Assembly (NCBI RefSeq): GCF_900115665.1
Contig: NZ_FOXH01000008.1
Span: forward strand, 124,001-188,000
Length of the DNA stretch: 64,000 nt
Direction of reading: 5' to 3'
Source: Pseudarcicella hirudinis
GTDB taxonomy: Bacteria; Bacteroidota; Bacteroidia; Cytophagales; Spirosomataceae
Of this stretch, positions 16,967-25,924 are shown piece by piece. The position numbers and the translations under genes were made by a program. The notes beneath the pieces were generated by a model. It ran no database searches. It was given only the letters and a program-made list of their open reading frames with translations, and was not told where the DNA came from. The stretch's first letter is position 1; each line of letters starts with the position of its first letter.

Positions 16967-19048
16967 ATGACTAAAAATACCTTCAAAAACATAATTTTAT
17001 TTGTAGCATTACTTCTACAACAAATGATTTATGCGCAATTAAAGTCAGAAAGCCCGAAAGGTGAAAATTTGATAAAAAGTCATAAAAAAATTGCAAATTC
17101 TTTCAATGACACTTCTGTAACGGGGGAAAAAGTGAAAAAAAACGGAAAAGTGATTTTGAAAAGTGGAACTTCAAAAAAAGTTTCGCAAATTGATTCTGCT
17201 ATTGTGAATGATTCTACTGAAATTTTTTCAGATATCGTAAAAGTTAAACCCATAAATCCTGATAAAAAACGGACTCCGAAAGTTATTCCTGCCGTTCAAA
17301 AATCTGAAAAGAAAACCAGACCCAAAAGTATGAAATTAAGAAATGACAAAATTGTTGTTTACCAGATGATGTTCCACCTCTGGGGAAACAAAAATACTAC
17401 TAACAAAATGAATGGTTCCGCCGCCGAAAACGGCGTAACGAAGTTTTCCGACATTAATACCAAAGCTCTTTCCGAACTGAAAAAATTCGGTTATTCTCAT
17501 TTATACATGACTGGTCTGATTGAACATGCAACAATGGAAGATCTGACAGCTTTCGGCATTCCCAAAGACCATCCGGATGTGGTAAAAGGAAGATGCGGCT
17601 CACCTTTTGCCATTAAGGATTATTATGATGTAAATCCTTTTTTTGCGGAGAAACCGGAAAACAGAATGGCAGAATTTGAAGCCATGCTGGCAAGAGTACA
17701 TAAAGCAGGCCTGAAATTAGTAATGGATTTTGTTCCGAATCATGTGGCAAGGGTTTATCATTCCGATATGAAACCTAAAGGAATCAAAGATTTCGGAGTA
17801 AGTGATGATACCAGTGTTTCTTTTAACGCTCAGAATAATTTCTATTACCTGCCCAATACAGAATTTAAAATTCCTGATGGTGTAAACTCTCCGGTAAAAG
17901 CAGATAAACCGTATAGTGAAAGTCCGGCTAAAGCCAGCGGAAATGATGTTTTTTCTGCCCATCCGGGTATTGATGACTGGTTTGAAACGGTAAAGCTGAA
18001 TTATGGTGTTGATATTCAGGATCATCGCAGGACACATTTTGACCCTATCCCTTCTACCTGGCTCAAAATGACTCAGATTCTGGAATACTGGACAAAAAAG
18101 GGTGTTGATGGTTTCAGATGTGATATGGCAGAAATGGTTCCCGTTGAATTCTGGGCCTATGCTATTCCTAAAACAAAAAAACTTAATCCCAATCTGGTAT
18201 TCATTGCAGAAATCTATAATCCCAATGAATATCACAATTATATCAATGTCGGTAAATTTGATTATTTATATGATAAAGTCGGGCTTTACGACGGATTGAG
18301 GAGACTGGTTGAACAGAAACCTGAGGCCACAGTAGAAGACATCACCAGAGTCTGGCAAAATGAATCGGGGGATATTTCCGAGCACATGCTCCGTTTCCTT
18401 GAAAATCATGATGAACACCGTATTAATACACCTTCATTTGCCAAAGGAAATCCTTTTGCCGTTATTCCGGCAATGGTGGTTACTGCCACTTTACACACAG
18501 GCCCTTTAATGATCTATTTTGGTCAGGAAGTTGGTGAAAAAGCCAATGATAAAGAAGGTTTTAACCAGGCAGATGACCGTACTTCCATGTTTGATTTCTG
18601 GGGTGTTCCGGCACATCAGGCCTGGATGAACGGAGGTAAATTTGATGGAGGTCTTCTGACAGACGAACAAAAAGAGCTGAGAGCATTTTATGGAAATCTT
18701 ATCAAATTCACCAATAGTTCTGAAGCCATCAGAGAAGGGGGTTTCTATGACCTGCAATATGTTCAGGATGAGCGTTATGACCGGAAAAAAGTGTATAGTT
18801 ACATCCGTTACTCAGACAATCAAAAGCTATTAATTATCTGTAATTTCGATTTCAGTAAGGAGCAGAATCTTAATATTCAGATTCCTGAAGGAGCCTGGAA
18901 TGCGATGGAATTAAATCCTAAAAATAAATACACTTTAAAAGGCGTTTATGATCAAAAATCCAGGATTGTTATTGAATCGGAAAAGGCTATTCCTGTAACC
19001 CTTGCCCCGAATTCGGTTAAAATCTTTGAAATTTCTGAAAAGAAATAA
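16967..19048 (+). CDS. Exported GH13 alpha-amylase with Lys-rich N-terminal linker
   Basis: 693 aa; signal peptide about 1-24 (IYAQ). Residues about 30-125 form a Lys/Ser-rich, low-complexity stretch with no fold visible. The GH13 barrel starts at KIVVYQMMFHLWGN. Catalytic residues: Asp386 in GFRCDMAEM, Glu415 in FIAEIYN, Asp482 in LENHDEHR; DFVPNH near 254 is conserved region I. A C-terminal beta domain begins about 610. It is not the SusA type: no immunoglobulin-like N-domain, and subdivision is unclear. Divergent from the SusA-like gene, sharing a 144-base promoter region, so co-regulation is likely. Followed by the MFS carrier. Confidence 0.88.
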   Translation: MTKNTFKNIILFVALLLQQMIYAQLKSESPKGENLIKSHKKIANSFNDTSVTGEKVKKNGKVILKSGTSKKVSQIDSAIVNDSTEIFSDIVKVKPINPDKKRTPKVIPAVQKSEKKTRPKSMKLRNDKIVVYQMMFHLWGNKNTTNKMNGSAAENGVTKFSDINTKALSELKKFGYSHLYMTGLIEHATMEDLTAFGIPKDHPDVVKGRCGSPFAIKDYYDVNPFFAEKPENRMAEFEAMLARVHKAGLKLVMDFVPNHVARVYHSDMKPKGIKDFGVSDDTSVSFNAQNNFYYLPNTEFKIPDGVNSPVKADKPYSESPAKASGNDVFSAHPGIDDWFETVKLNYGVDIQDHRRTHFDPIPSTWLKMTQILEYWTKKGVDGFRCDMAEMVPVEFWAYAIPKTKKLNPNLVFIAEIYNPNEYHNYINVGKFDYLYDKVGLYDGLRRLVEQKPEATVEDITRVWQNESGDISEHMLRFLENHDEHRINTPSFAKGNPFAVIPAMVVTATLHTGPLMIYFGQEVGEKANDKEGFNQADDRTSMFDFWGVPAHQAWMNGGKFDGGLLTDEQKELRAFYGNLIKFTNSSEAIREGGFYDLQYVQDERYDRKKVYSYIRYSDNQKLLIICNFDFSKEQNLNIQIPEGAWNAMELNPKNKYTLKGVYDQKSRIVIESEKAIPVTLAPNSVKIFEISEKK

Positions 19049-19182
19049 TCCGGTATTCAGATTCGTGCAGCGGCGTAGAAAAATCGGAAGAAAACATGGA
19101 TTGACAAGAGGTTTCTGCTTACGGGCAAGACCTCTTTCCTGATATTAATATCATTTTTCACTCTCCCATTTAACCATTATTT

Positions 19183-20508
19183 ATGAAAAAAATCAATAAA
19201 CCCTTTCTGAGTCTTTCGCAGATTATTAATATGAGCGTGGGATTTCTGGGTATTCAATTTGGTTTTGCCCTACAAAACGGAAATGCTTCCCGTATCCTGC
19301 AAACCTATGGCGCAGATGTTGAGCATCTTTCTTTGTTCTGGCTGGCAGCTCCTTTAACGGGTATGATTGTTCAACCTATTATCGGACATTATTCTGACCG
19401 TACCTGGACTAAACTTGGGAGACGAAGACCATTCTTTCTGACCGGAGCAATTCTGGCCTCTTTGGCTTTAATATTCATGCCAAATGCCTCTTTTCTTACC
19501 GGACTTTTGCCAGCGGTTCTGGTTGGCGCAGTTTTCCTCATGTTTATGGATGCTTCATTCAACGTAGCGATGGAGCCTTTCAGGGCTTTGGTGGCAGATA
19601 ATTTACCTGATGAACAAAGCACTACTGGATTTTCAGTACAAACTGCATTAATCGGGATAGGCGCTGTGGCGGGAGGATTTCTGCCTCAGATTCTGAATCA
19701 GAATTTTGGCATTTCAAATGAGTCTGTCAACGGAAATGTGCAGGAAAATGTACTGTATTCGTTTTACATCGGAGCAGTAGTTATTCTAATTGCTATCTTA
19801 TGGACGGTGTTTACCACAAAAGAATATTCAGCAGAACAAAGAGCTTCGTTTGGCTTTGAAGGTGAAACGGAAAAACATGGTTTGCTTGAGATTGTAAAAG
19901 ATTTTGTTGCTATGCCAAAAACGATGAAACAACTGGGACTTGTTCAGTTTTTTTCATGGATTGCTTTATTCTCTATGTGGGTATATTCTACGCCTGCGAT
20001 CGCTCATCAGGTTTATGGCCTTGCTCTGACAGACCATAATTCTAAATCCTATAATAATGCCGGAGACTGGGTAAGCTCATTATTTGCTATTTACAACGGG
20101 GTCTCTGCTATTTATGCTTTACTTCTTCCGACACTTGCCGGAAAATTCGGAAAAAAAGCGACTCATGCCTTTTCATTAGTCTGCGGGGGCATCGGATTAC
20201 TTTCAATATATTTTATCAAAGACCCTGATATACTGATATTCAGTATGGTTGGTGTGGGTATCGCCTGGGCAAGTATTCTGGCTATGCCTTATGCCATTTT
20301 AGCCAACAGTATTCCGATTAAAAAGATCGGTGTTTACATGGGAATTTTTAACTTTTTCATCACATTTCCACAAATCGTAAATGGCTTATTCAGTGGTCTG
20401 ATGCTCAAGTATGTATTCAATTCCAATAGTATTTATGCAATAGTTTTGGCAGGTTTTTTTATGATTTGTGGTGCAATTTCCGTTATGTTTGTTAAGGAAT
20501 CCAATTAA
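19183..20508 (+). CDS. MFS sugar transporter, probably maltose/maltodextrin (SLC45/GPH-like)
   Basis: 441 aa, about twelve membrane segments. The loop 2-3 signature is GHYSDRTWTKLGRRRPFFL, typical of the sucrose/maltose-proton symporter group (SLC45, plant SUC, bacterial maltose carriers). FMDASFNVAMEPFRALVAD is the family's charged segment 4-5. The gene lies 134 bases downstream of the amylase on the same strand and completes the locus: products cut outside would be imported here for GH65. The gap holds only a weak hairpin (19106-19112/19130-19136), so read-through is possible. Confidence 0.85.
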   Translation: MKKINKPFLSLSQIINMSVGFLGIQFGFALQNGNASRILQTYGADVEHLSLFWLAAPLTGMIVQPIIGHYSDRTWTKLGRRRPFFLTGAILASLALIFMPNASFLTGLLPAVLVGAVFLMFMDASFNVAMEPFRALVADNLPDEQSTTGFSVQTALIGIGAVAGGFLPQILNQNFGISNESVNGNVQENVLYSFYIGAVVILIAILWTVFTTKEYSAEQRASFGFEGETEKHGLLEIVKDFVAMPKTMKQLGLVQFFSWIALFSMWVYSTPAIAHQVYGLALTDHNSKSYNNAGDWVSSLFAIYNGVSAIYALLLPTLAGKFGKKATHAFSLVCGGIGLLSIYFIKDPDILIFSMVGVGIAWASILAMPYAILANSIPIKKIGVYMGIFNFFITFPQIVNGLFSGLMLKYVFNSNSIYAIVLAGFFMICGAISVMFVKESN

Positions 20509-20606
20509 AATTTTCATTTGAGGATTCCTGTTTAATGCCGGAATACATGATAAAAAGGTATTAAACTGAAATACAAATCATTAACTGATTTAAAATCCTT
20601 ACAATA

Positions 20607-21458
20607 ATGAAATCCACCGGTATTAATACATTCAGAAGGTTTAAGCTTTATGGCTTAAGCCTTTTCTTTTTTACTTTTTCCTTATCATTTAAGGCAGTCT
20701 CCCAGGAAAATGACAAGCAGATTTTCGATAAAGTAATGAAAACTTCTCTTCCAGCAGGAAAGGCTCAGCGGATCTTAAAAATCGCAGAATATTTTCAGGA
20801 ATCTCCTTATGTTGCAAATACGCTTGACATAAATCCTAAAGAGGAACTGGTTGTGAATTTAAGAGATTTTGATTGCGCCACTTTTGTTGAAAGTTGTATT
20901 GCATTAGGCCTGACAACAGATCAGTCGTTTGAAACTTTTCAGAAAAACCTGCAAAAGCTGAGATACCGGGGTGGGAAAATTGAGCATTATGGTTCCAGAT
21001 TGCATTATTTTAATGATTGGCTGTCTGAAAATGAAAGAAAAGGGATCATTAAAAATGTTTCCAGGGAATGCGGGGGAAAACCATTCGTAAAAGTAGTAGA
21101 TTTCATGACGGCTCATGTTGGAAAGTACCCGCAACTCGAAAATTACAGGGCATTGGAGGCCGTCAGAATGGCTGAAGTGAATCTGGATAAGCAAAAGCTC
21201 TTTTTTATTCCTAAAACACTGGTAAGCAAGATTGAAAATTATATCAGCGACGGAGACATTATTGCCATTACTACTTCGTTAAAGGGTCTTGATGTTTCTC
21301 ATGAAGGGTTTGCTATTCGTCAGAATGGACGCATCCATCTTTTACACGCTTCCCTCGACCTGAAAAAGGTAGTAATAACCAATGAACCGCTGGCTGAATA
21401 CCTCGCAAAACATCCTGCGCAAACGGGTATTATGGTGGCAAGAATTGCAGGAAACTAA
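20607..21458 (+). CDS. DUF1460 N-acetylmuramoyl-L-alanine amidase-like protein
   Basis: 283 aa with a signal peptide (about 1-32, ending KAVSQ). Core phrase VVNLRDFDCATFVESC sets catalytic-type Cys90 in the NlpC/P60-like fold of DUF1460 proteins, several of which were solved as putative peptidoglycan amidases. A likely catalytic His lies in GLDVSHEGFAI, with RIHLLHASL after it. Periplasmic cell-wall hydrolase is the best guess. Converges on the RidA gene. Confidence 0.75.
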   Translation: MKSTGINTFRRFKLYGLSLFFFTFSLSFKAVSQENDKQIFDKVMKTSLPAGKAQRILKIAEYFQESPYVANTLDINPKEELVVNLRDFDCATFVESCIALGLTTDQSFETFQKNLQKLRYRGGKIEHYGSRLHYFNDWLSENERKGIIKNVSRECGGKPFVKVVDFMTAHVGKYPQLENYRALEAVRMAEVNLDKQKLFFIPKTLVSKIENYISDGDIIAITTSLKGLDVSHEGFAIRQNGRIHLLHASLDLKKVVITNEPLAEYLAKHPAQTGIMVARIAGN

Positions 21459-21469
21459 TGATTTTACGA

Positions 21470-21498
21470 AAGGGAATCTCCGTTGTGAAGATTCCCTT
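21470..21498. terminator. Bidirectional hairpin between DUF1460 and RidA genes
   Basis: 10-bp perfect stem AAGGGAATCT/AGATTCCCTT (21470-21479, 21489-21498), 9-base loop. Lies between two convergent stops; flanking T-runs are short. Confidence 0.7.
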
Positions 21499-21504
21499 CC
21501 GGAT

Positions 21505-21939
21505 TTAATAACTTGCCACAACTGTTATCTCAATATTTGCTCCGATTGGCAGGTTTGCCACACCAATGGTTGTTCTTGCCGGAAAACTTCCTGAGAAATA
21601 TTTGCCGTAAATTTCATTGACTTTCTGGAAATAACTCAGGTCTTTCATATAAATGTTAGTGTTCACTACATGATTCAGATCCAGTTTTGCTGCTGAAAGA
21701 ATGGCTTTTATATTTGCCATAATCTGAACAACCTCTGCTTCTACTCCACCCTCAACCAATTTCCGGCTAACCGGGTCTACGCCAACCTGCCCGGATACAT
21801 ATAAAAAGCCATTTGACTTTATGGCCTGAGAATATGGTCCGATTGGCTGCGGAGCTTTATCTGTATTAATAACTTCTTTATGCTGGCAAAATGCCTGAAA
21901 AGAGATAAGACAAAAAAGGAAAGAGATGGCTTTTTTCAT
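21505..21939 (-). CDS. RidA family protein with signal peptide
   Basis: 144 aa. The RidA/YjgF fold signature is present (PIGPYSQAI, FLYVSGQVGVDP), and the substrate-binding Arg of active imine deaminases is conserved as Arg122 in PARTTIGVANLP. Cytosolic RidA hydrolyses 2-aminoacrylate-type imines. This copy carries an 18-residue hydrophobic leader ending in AFCQ, so it should act in the periplasm, where the usual substrate is not expected. The leader could instead be a lipoprotein signal using Cys18, although the spacing is unusual. Confidence 0.85.
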   Translation of the reverse strand: MKKAISFLFCLISFQAFCQHKEVINTDKAPQPIGPYSQAIKSNGFLYVSGQVGVDPVSRKLVEGGVEAEVVQIMANIKAILSAAKLDLNHVVNTNIYMKDLSYFQKVNEIYGKYFSGSFPARTTIGVANLPIGANIEITVVASY

Positions 21940-22244
21940 GAGCTGTGTTAAAAAATTATGAAAATTAAAAGAACAGAAAGTAGAGTCTTTATTTAAGTAC
22001 CGGAATTATACAGGTAGTCAGGGGCTTACAAGATATGAAATATATTTTTCAATTATTTAGAATAGCAGGTTATAGTTTTATTTCAATTAAATCTTAAATT
22101 TGAAATTATCAAATTCCCCAAACAGGAAAATCTCTCTTTACGGATAGTCAGTCCTGTTATGTTTGACCAGATATTTCAGAATAACTTTAAGCTGTATAAA
22201 GATTTTACTATAACATACCCCCTAACACTAATCTATATAATTAC
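21940..22244. promoter_or_regulatory. Divergent intergenic region with a possible TetR operator
   Basis: 305 AT-rich bases between the RidA and TetR genes, no ORF. A 7-base-arm inverted repeat AATTTGA-N5-TCAAATT lies at 22097-22115, about 130 bases before the regulator start, and could be its operator. No good TAnnTTTG box seen. Confidence 0.3.
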
Positions 22245-22814
22245 ATGAAAGAATTTGACAAAAAAGAAGCAATTTTTAATGCCATGCTCGAACTGATTGT
22301 GAAACATGGTTTTCATGCTTCCCCGATGTCAGATGTCGCGAAACATGCCAATGTTGCGGCCGGGACTATTTATCATTATTTTAAGAGTAAAGATGAATTG
22401 ATTTGTGCCTTGTACGTAAGACACAAGGAGCAAATGAATGAAATTCTGTTTAAAAATGATGACCCGAGCAGACTGTTTAAAGATCGTTTCCGAATTTTTT
22501 ATCTTCTGCTGTTTAATCATTATACCAAAAATAAAAACGAGTTCATTTTCCTTGAACAATTCATCAATTCTCCCTTTGTCAATACTTTTTCAAGAGCTGA
22601 TTTACAAAAGTTTGACCAACCTACCTACGATTTTATCAGAAAGGCTATTTTCACGCAGGTTTTAAGAGATATTTCTCCGAAGATATTAATTTCGATGATT
22701 ATGGGAAGTGCACATGCTCTGATTAAACTTCAGCTTTCAGGAGAATACAATATCTCTCTTTCTGAGCTTGAAACAGCATTTCTGGTTTGCTGGGATGGCA
22801 TAAAAAGACCTTAA
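22245..22814 (+). CDS. TetR family transcriptional regulator
   Basis: 189 aa. N-terminal helix-turn-helix at about residues 10-55: IFNAMLELIVKHGFHASPMS, then DVAKHANVAAGTIYHYFKSK, which is the recognition region. The C-terminal all-helical ligand domain is unclassified. TetR proteins usually repress a neighbouring transporter or enzyme, but the flanking genes here (RidA, a terminator, then the convergent peptide and subtilase) suggest autoregulation or a distant target. Confidence 0.9.
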   Translation: MKEFDKKEAIFNAMLELIVKHGFHASPMSDVAKHANVAAGTIYHYFKSKDELICALYVRHKEQMNEILFKNDDPSRLFKDRFRIFYLLLFNHYTKNKNEFIFLEQFINSPFVNTFSRADLQKFDQPTYDFIRKAIFTQVLRDISPKILISMIMGSAHALIKLQLSGEYNISLSELETAFLVCWDGIKRP

Positions 22815-22862
22815 GAAAGAAGCAATAATTCTATCGCAGATTTGTACAAAAGATATATTTCA

Positions 22863-22893
22863 AAAAAAAGGTAGGAGATCCCTACCTTTTTTT
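22863..22893. terminator. Bidirectional terminator between TetR and the subtilase unit
   Basis: Stem AGGTAGG/CCTACCT (22869-22875, 22881-22887) extended by A7/T7 on both sides, 5-base loop. The stop codon of the 39-residue peptide lies inside the stem. Confidence 0.9.
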
Positions 22894-23001
22894 ATTGAAG
22901 ATTTTGAAAGCAAGATATAAACCCGCCAGCATTAAAATAAATATAAAAAGGGAAAGCAGGCTCTCCGCTGAATTACTGAGTTTTGATTGAAGGTAAAGCA
23001 T
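22882..23001 (-). CDS. 39-residue single-span membrane peptide, unnamed
   Basis: An ATG frame on the minus strand starting 35 bases after the subtilase stop and ending in the shared terminator. The product has a polar N-terminus (MLYLQSKLSNSAE), one hydrophobic span at about residues 15-32 (LLSLFIFILMLAGLYLAF), and a basic tail KIFNKKR. This charge layout predicts a single-span membrane protein with the tail in the cytoplasm. Close spacing and the terminator placed right at its stop argue that it is a real second gene of the subtilase unit. No family recognised; role unknown. Confidence 0.55.
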   Translation of the reverse strand: MLYLQSKLSNSAESLLSLFIFILMLAGLYLAFKIFNKKR

Positions 23002-23036
23002 TTCAAAGTGGAATTATCGTCTTTTAAACCATGAAT

Positions 23037-24659
23037 TTATTTACTATGATGTCCTGCATGCATATTTTCTGCCATTTTTACTGCCTCATAAGCATTTACA
23101 ATACCACCAGTTGAACTTAAAGAACCGAAGTCAACCAATTCTCCGCTTCCTGGCTGAGTTACTTTAGTACCGGGCAAGGTCAATGCTGAACTCAGGATAA
23201 TCTTTTTAATCTGAGCGGCATTAAGCTCAGGATAATAGGATTTTAACAAGGCCGCTATTCCGGTAACCACAGGTGCTGCCATACTTGTTCCACTTAAATC
23301 TTCATATTTTGATCCTACAACAGTTGATTTCAAATCAACACCCGGTGCGAAAACATCTACGCTTTTATGTCCGTAATTTGAAAATTCCGCTACGGCTCCC
23401 GGGGGAGAAACCCATGAACTTGCTCCTACTTCTATCCAATTTTCAGCTTCTTTTCCATCAAGGTATTTTCTGGTCGGGAAATTATCATTTACATCAATAT
23501 CTTCATTCTCATTTCCGGCAGCATGAATAAATAATACACCTTTAGCCTGTGCAAATTTTACGGCCTCATCAACAGCTGTTTTCTGAGGAGAAATGGCCTT
23601 TCCAAAGCTCATATTAATAATTGAAGCACCATTTTCTGCGGCATAACGGATGGCATTCGCCACATCTTTGTCTCTCTCATCTCCATCAGGAACAGCCCTT
23701 AGCACCATGATTTTCACATCGTTACAAACGCCTTCTACTCCTAAGGAATTATTTCTGTTTGCAGCCACAATTCCGGCAACATGTGTTCCGTGTCTGGCAT
23801 CAGGGCCTTTTACTTCATTATTACCGTATCCTTTTTCTTTCAGGTTATTAATATCATCTCCTACGATATTTCTTGGATTATAGTCAAGGTTAATCGCGAA
23901 TTTGTATTGGGAATTGAAGTAATCATAAGCCTCTTTCAGCTTTTCTTCATTTTGCCCCATTTGCTCCAGCACTTCAAAAATTCTTTTCGCTCTTTTCAGA
24001 TCATCAGAAGAAGCATCATTTATTTTGGCCAGATCCTCCCGGGTAAAATCTGCTTTATTAAAATAAGTCGTAAGCAGCTGTTTGGATTCATTATATTTTT
24101 CATAAAGCTTGATAACAAACGGCCCCTGTTCTTCCAGCTCTTTCACCTTTTCTTCGTACTTAGCCTTATATTTCAGGTATAGATCATAGTCGGCTTTCAT
24201 CTTTGGTGTAAGAGAACCTGCATCCTGCGTATTTTCAAAAACCTTTTTTAACCTGGCATACTCGCGGGTAATTTCAGTTGTTTCCTTATCAATATCCTGC
24301 CCGTTTTTATTGCCCAGAAAATCCCAGCCATATATATCATCTACATATCCGTTTTTATCATCATCAATTCCGTTTCCGGGAATTTCCTTCTCATTTTTCC
24401 ATATCCTGCCCAATAAATCTTCATGTGCAATATCTACTCCTGAGTCAATAATCGCCACGATTACGGCATGAGATTTCTTTTTGTTCAATATCTCACGGTA
24501 AGCCTTTTCCGTACTTACACCCCTCACCCCATTTTCCTGATAATCAAGATTGAACCAATTCAAGGGAGCTTTATCAGCAGAAGATTCCTGCATCTGAGCA
24601 AATAATGGTCCTGATGCCAGGCCCAAAAAGCTCAAAAGAATACATTTTTTAACATTCAT
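23037..24659 (-). CDS. Exported S8 subtilisin-like serine protease
   Basis: 540 aa from the ATG at 24659 (a GTG three codons earlier is possible). Signal peptide ends about LFAQ. Catalytic triad: Asp72 in AIIDSGVD, His290 in RHGTHVAG, Ser459 in GTSMAAP; oxyanion Asn in AAGNEN near 382. The Asp and His are separated by a 200-residue region that includes a highly charged, probably helical coiled insert (about 130-265), a feature of certain Bacteroidota subtilases. No C-terminal sorting domain; it ends after the catalytic domain with MHAGHHSK. A periplasmic or surface protease is likely. A 39-residue membrane peptide follows. Confidence 0.92.
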   Translation of the reverse strand: MNVKKCILLSFLGLASGPLFAQMQESSADKAPLNWFNLDYQENGVRGVSTEKAYREILNKKKSHAVIVAIIDSGVDIAHEDLLGRIWKNEKEIPGNGIDDDKNGYVDDIYGWDFLGNKNGQDIDKETTEITREYARLKKVFENTQDAGSLTPKMKADYDLYLKYKAKYEEKVKELEEQGPFVIKLYEKYNESKQLLTTYFNKADFTREDLAKINDASSDDLKRAKRIFEVLEQMGQNEEKLKEAYDYFNSQYKFAINLDYNPRNIVGDDINNLKEKGYGNNEVKGPDARHGTHVAGIVAANRNNSLGVEGVCNDVKIMVLRAVPDGDERDKDVANAIRYAAENGASIINMSFGKAISPQKTAVDEAVKFAQAKGVLFIHAAGNENEDIDVNDNFPTRKYLDGKEAENWIEVGASSWVSPPGAVAEFSNYGHKSVDVFAPGVDLKSTVVGSKYEDLSGTSMAAPVVTGIAALLKSYYPELNAAQIKKIILSSALTLPGTKVTQPGSGELVDFGSLSSTGGIVNAYEAVKMAENMHAGHHSK

Positions 24660-24910
24660 TATACTCACATTAAATAATTGAAAAGTCTTATTTTAACAAA
24701 ATTAACTTAAAATCTGATCTCAGATTTCAAATTAACTGAAGTACACAGAAAATAAGTTATTAACAGGAAAATCCGGCTCTCAATATGATGTAAAATTGTT
24801 CCTGTTTCCGCTATTTCCCTGAAATTACCGGAAAGTAATAATTCAACGCTTATCCAATTATATTTTGAATAAGCCTGTTTTAAAAAACGACAAAATACAT
24901 TAACAAATTA

Positions 24911-25924
24911 TTACCTCTTTAACAAAGATATTGATTCTGCCTTCTGGTCAGTCTTTTTTTTCCCGACTGAAATATTACTTCCTGCATCACGGGCGGCAAG
25001 TCTTCCGTTTTCCTGGAATATTTTTAAAGGGGCTCCGTCAGGTGTCCGGATAATTGAATAGATATAATTGGCAGGTTTGTTAAGGTAGTAAAAAGTTTCA
25101 GGCTCCACAGCCACCTCGTATCCCTGTCCCTTAACCGCATAAAATGCAGGTTCTACTTCCTCATAGAGAAAGCTAAGCTGACAATCGAGTGAATTAGGGC
25201 TATTTTTATCAATCTTACGGATCTGCTCTCTGACCAAACCAAGTGCTTCCGGCTCGGAAAGTACAATCTTTTGATTTTTAACTGATAAAACCGCTGAACG
25301 GTCTTTCTTTATCAGCAGCTCTGCATTGAAGATGTCTTTATAAAAACGAATACTTTTTTCAAGATTTTCAACAATCATCTGCACATGATCTATTCCAAAA
25401 GTGTTGGCTTCTTTATCCTCTCTTTCCACTAAAACAACCAATTGATTATCATATCCATACATTGCTACGGCATTTATTTCCTGTTCTCCGGGCAGATAAA
25501 AATTCTCTATCGCAAATCCATACCCCGCTTTCAGCAAGGTTTTAACCGTCTTTTTCAGATTTTTGGTATTAATGGCAACCCAGTGCAAGCCATAAGATGA
25601 AATGGTTTCAGCAGCCGTTCCGAAAGATTCAGTTTTTTTCTCTTTTCCGGAATTCTGAACATTCACAGCTGAAACTTCCTGATATGAAATATTAATGGTA
25701 GCCTCCTTCGGTCTGAGCGTAAGAATATCTACATTTTCAGAGGGGTTAAGTGATTTCCCTTCAAGCCTTCTTGCTTTAAAATATAAGCGATAGAAATCAC
25801 TTGTGTTTTCCTTATCAATAGAGTCTTTCATGTGAAGATGAATTTCATCTAACTGAATCAGGGTTTGGGCATAAACGTTATTAAAAAAAGCAAGAAACGG
25901 TAATACTAATAAAAGTCTTTTCAT
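24911..25924 (-). CDS. Exported protein with two VOC (glyoxalase-fold) modules
   Basis: 337 aa with a signal peptide (VYAQ at about 19). Residues about 110-170 (GLHWVAINTKNLKKTVKTL) and 175-305 (IDHVQMIVENLEKSIRFYKD, ending APLKIFQENG) look like paired VOC modules. The N-terminal 100 residues carry a short beta region unlike VOC. VOC proteins are metal enzymes or binding proteins; metal ligands are not complete enough to name a reaction. Exported VOC proteins are unusual. Confidence 0.65.
   Translation of the reverse strand: MKRLLLVLPFLAFFNNVYAQTLIQLDEIHLHMKDSIDKENTSDFYRLYFKARRLEGKSLNPSENVDILTLRPKEATINISYQEVSAVNVQNSGKEKKTESFGTAAETISSYGLHWVAINTKNLKKTVKTLLKAGYGFAIENFYLPGEQEINAVAMYGYDNQLVVLVEREDKEANTFGIDHVQMIVENLEKSIRFYKDIFNAELLIKKDRSAVLSVKNQKIVLSEPEALGLVREQIRKIDKNSPNSLDCQLSFLYEEVEPAFYAVKGQGYEVAVEPETFYYLNKPANYIYSIIRTPDGAPLKIFQENGRLAARDAGSNISVGKKKTDQKAESISLLKR

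Noticed and set aside
17717-18235. 172-codon minus-strand frame inside the second amylase
   Set aside because: Overlaps the catalytic domain of an unmistakable GH13 gene; antisense shadow.
19106-19136. AAGAGGT/ACCTCTT hairpin between amylase and MFS gene as a terminator
   Set aside because: Only 7 bp with a long loop and no T-run; too weak to call.
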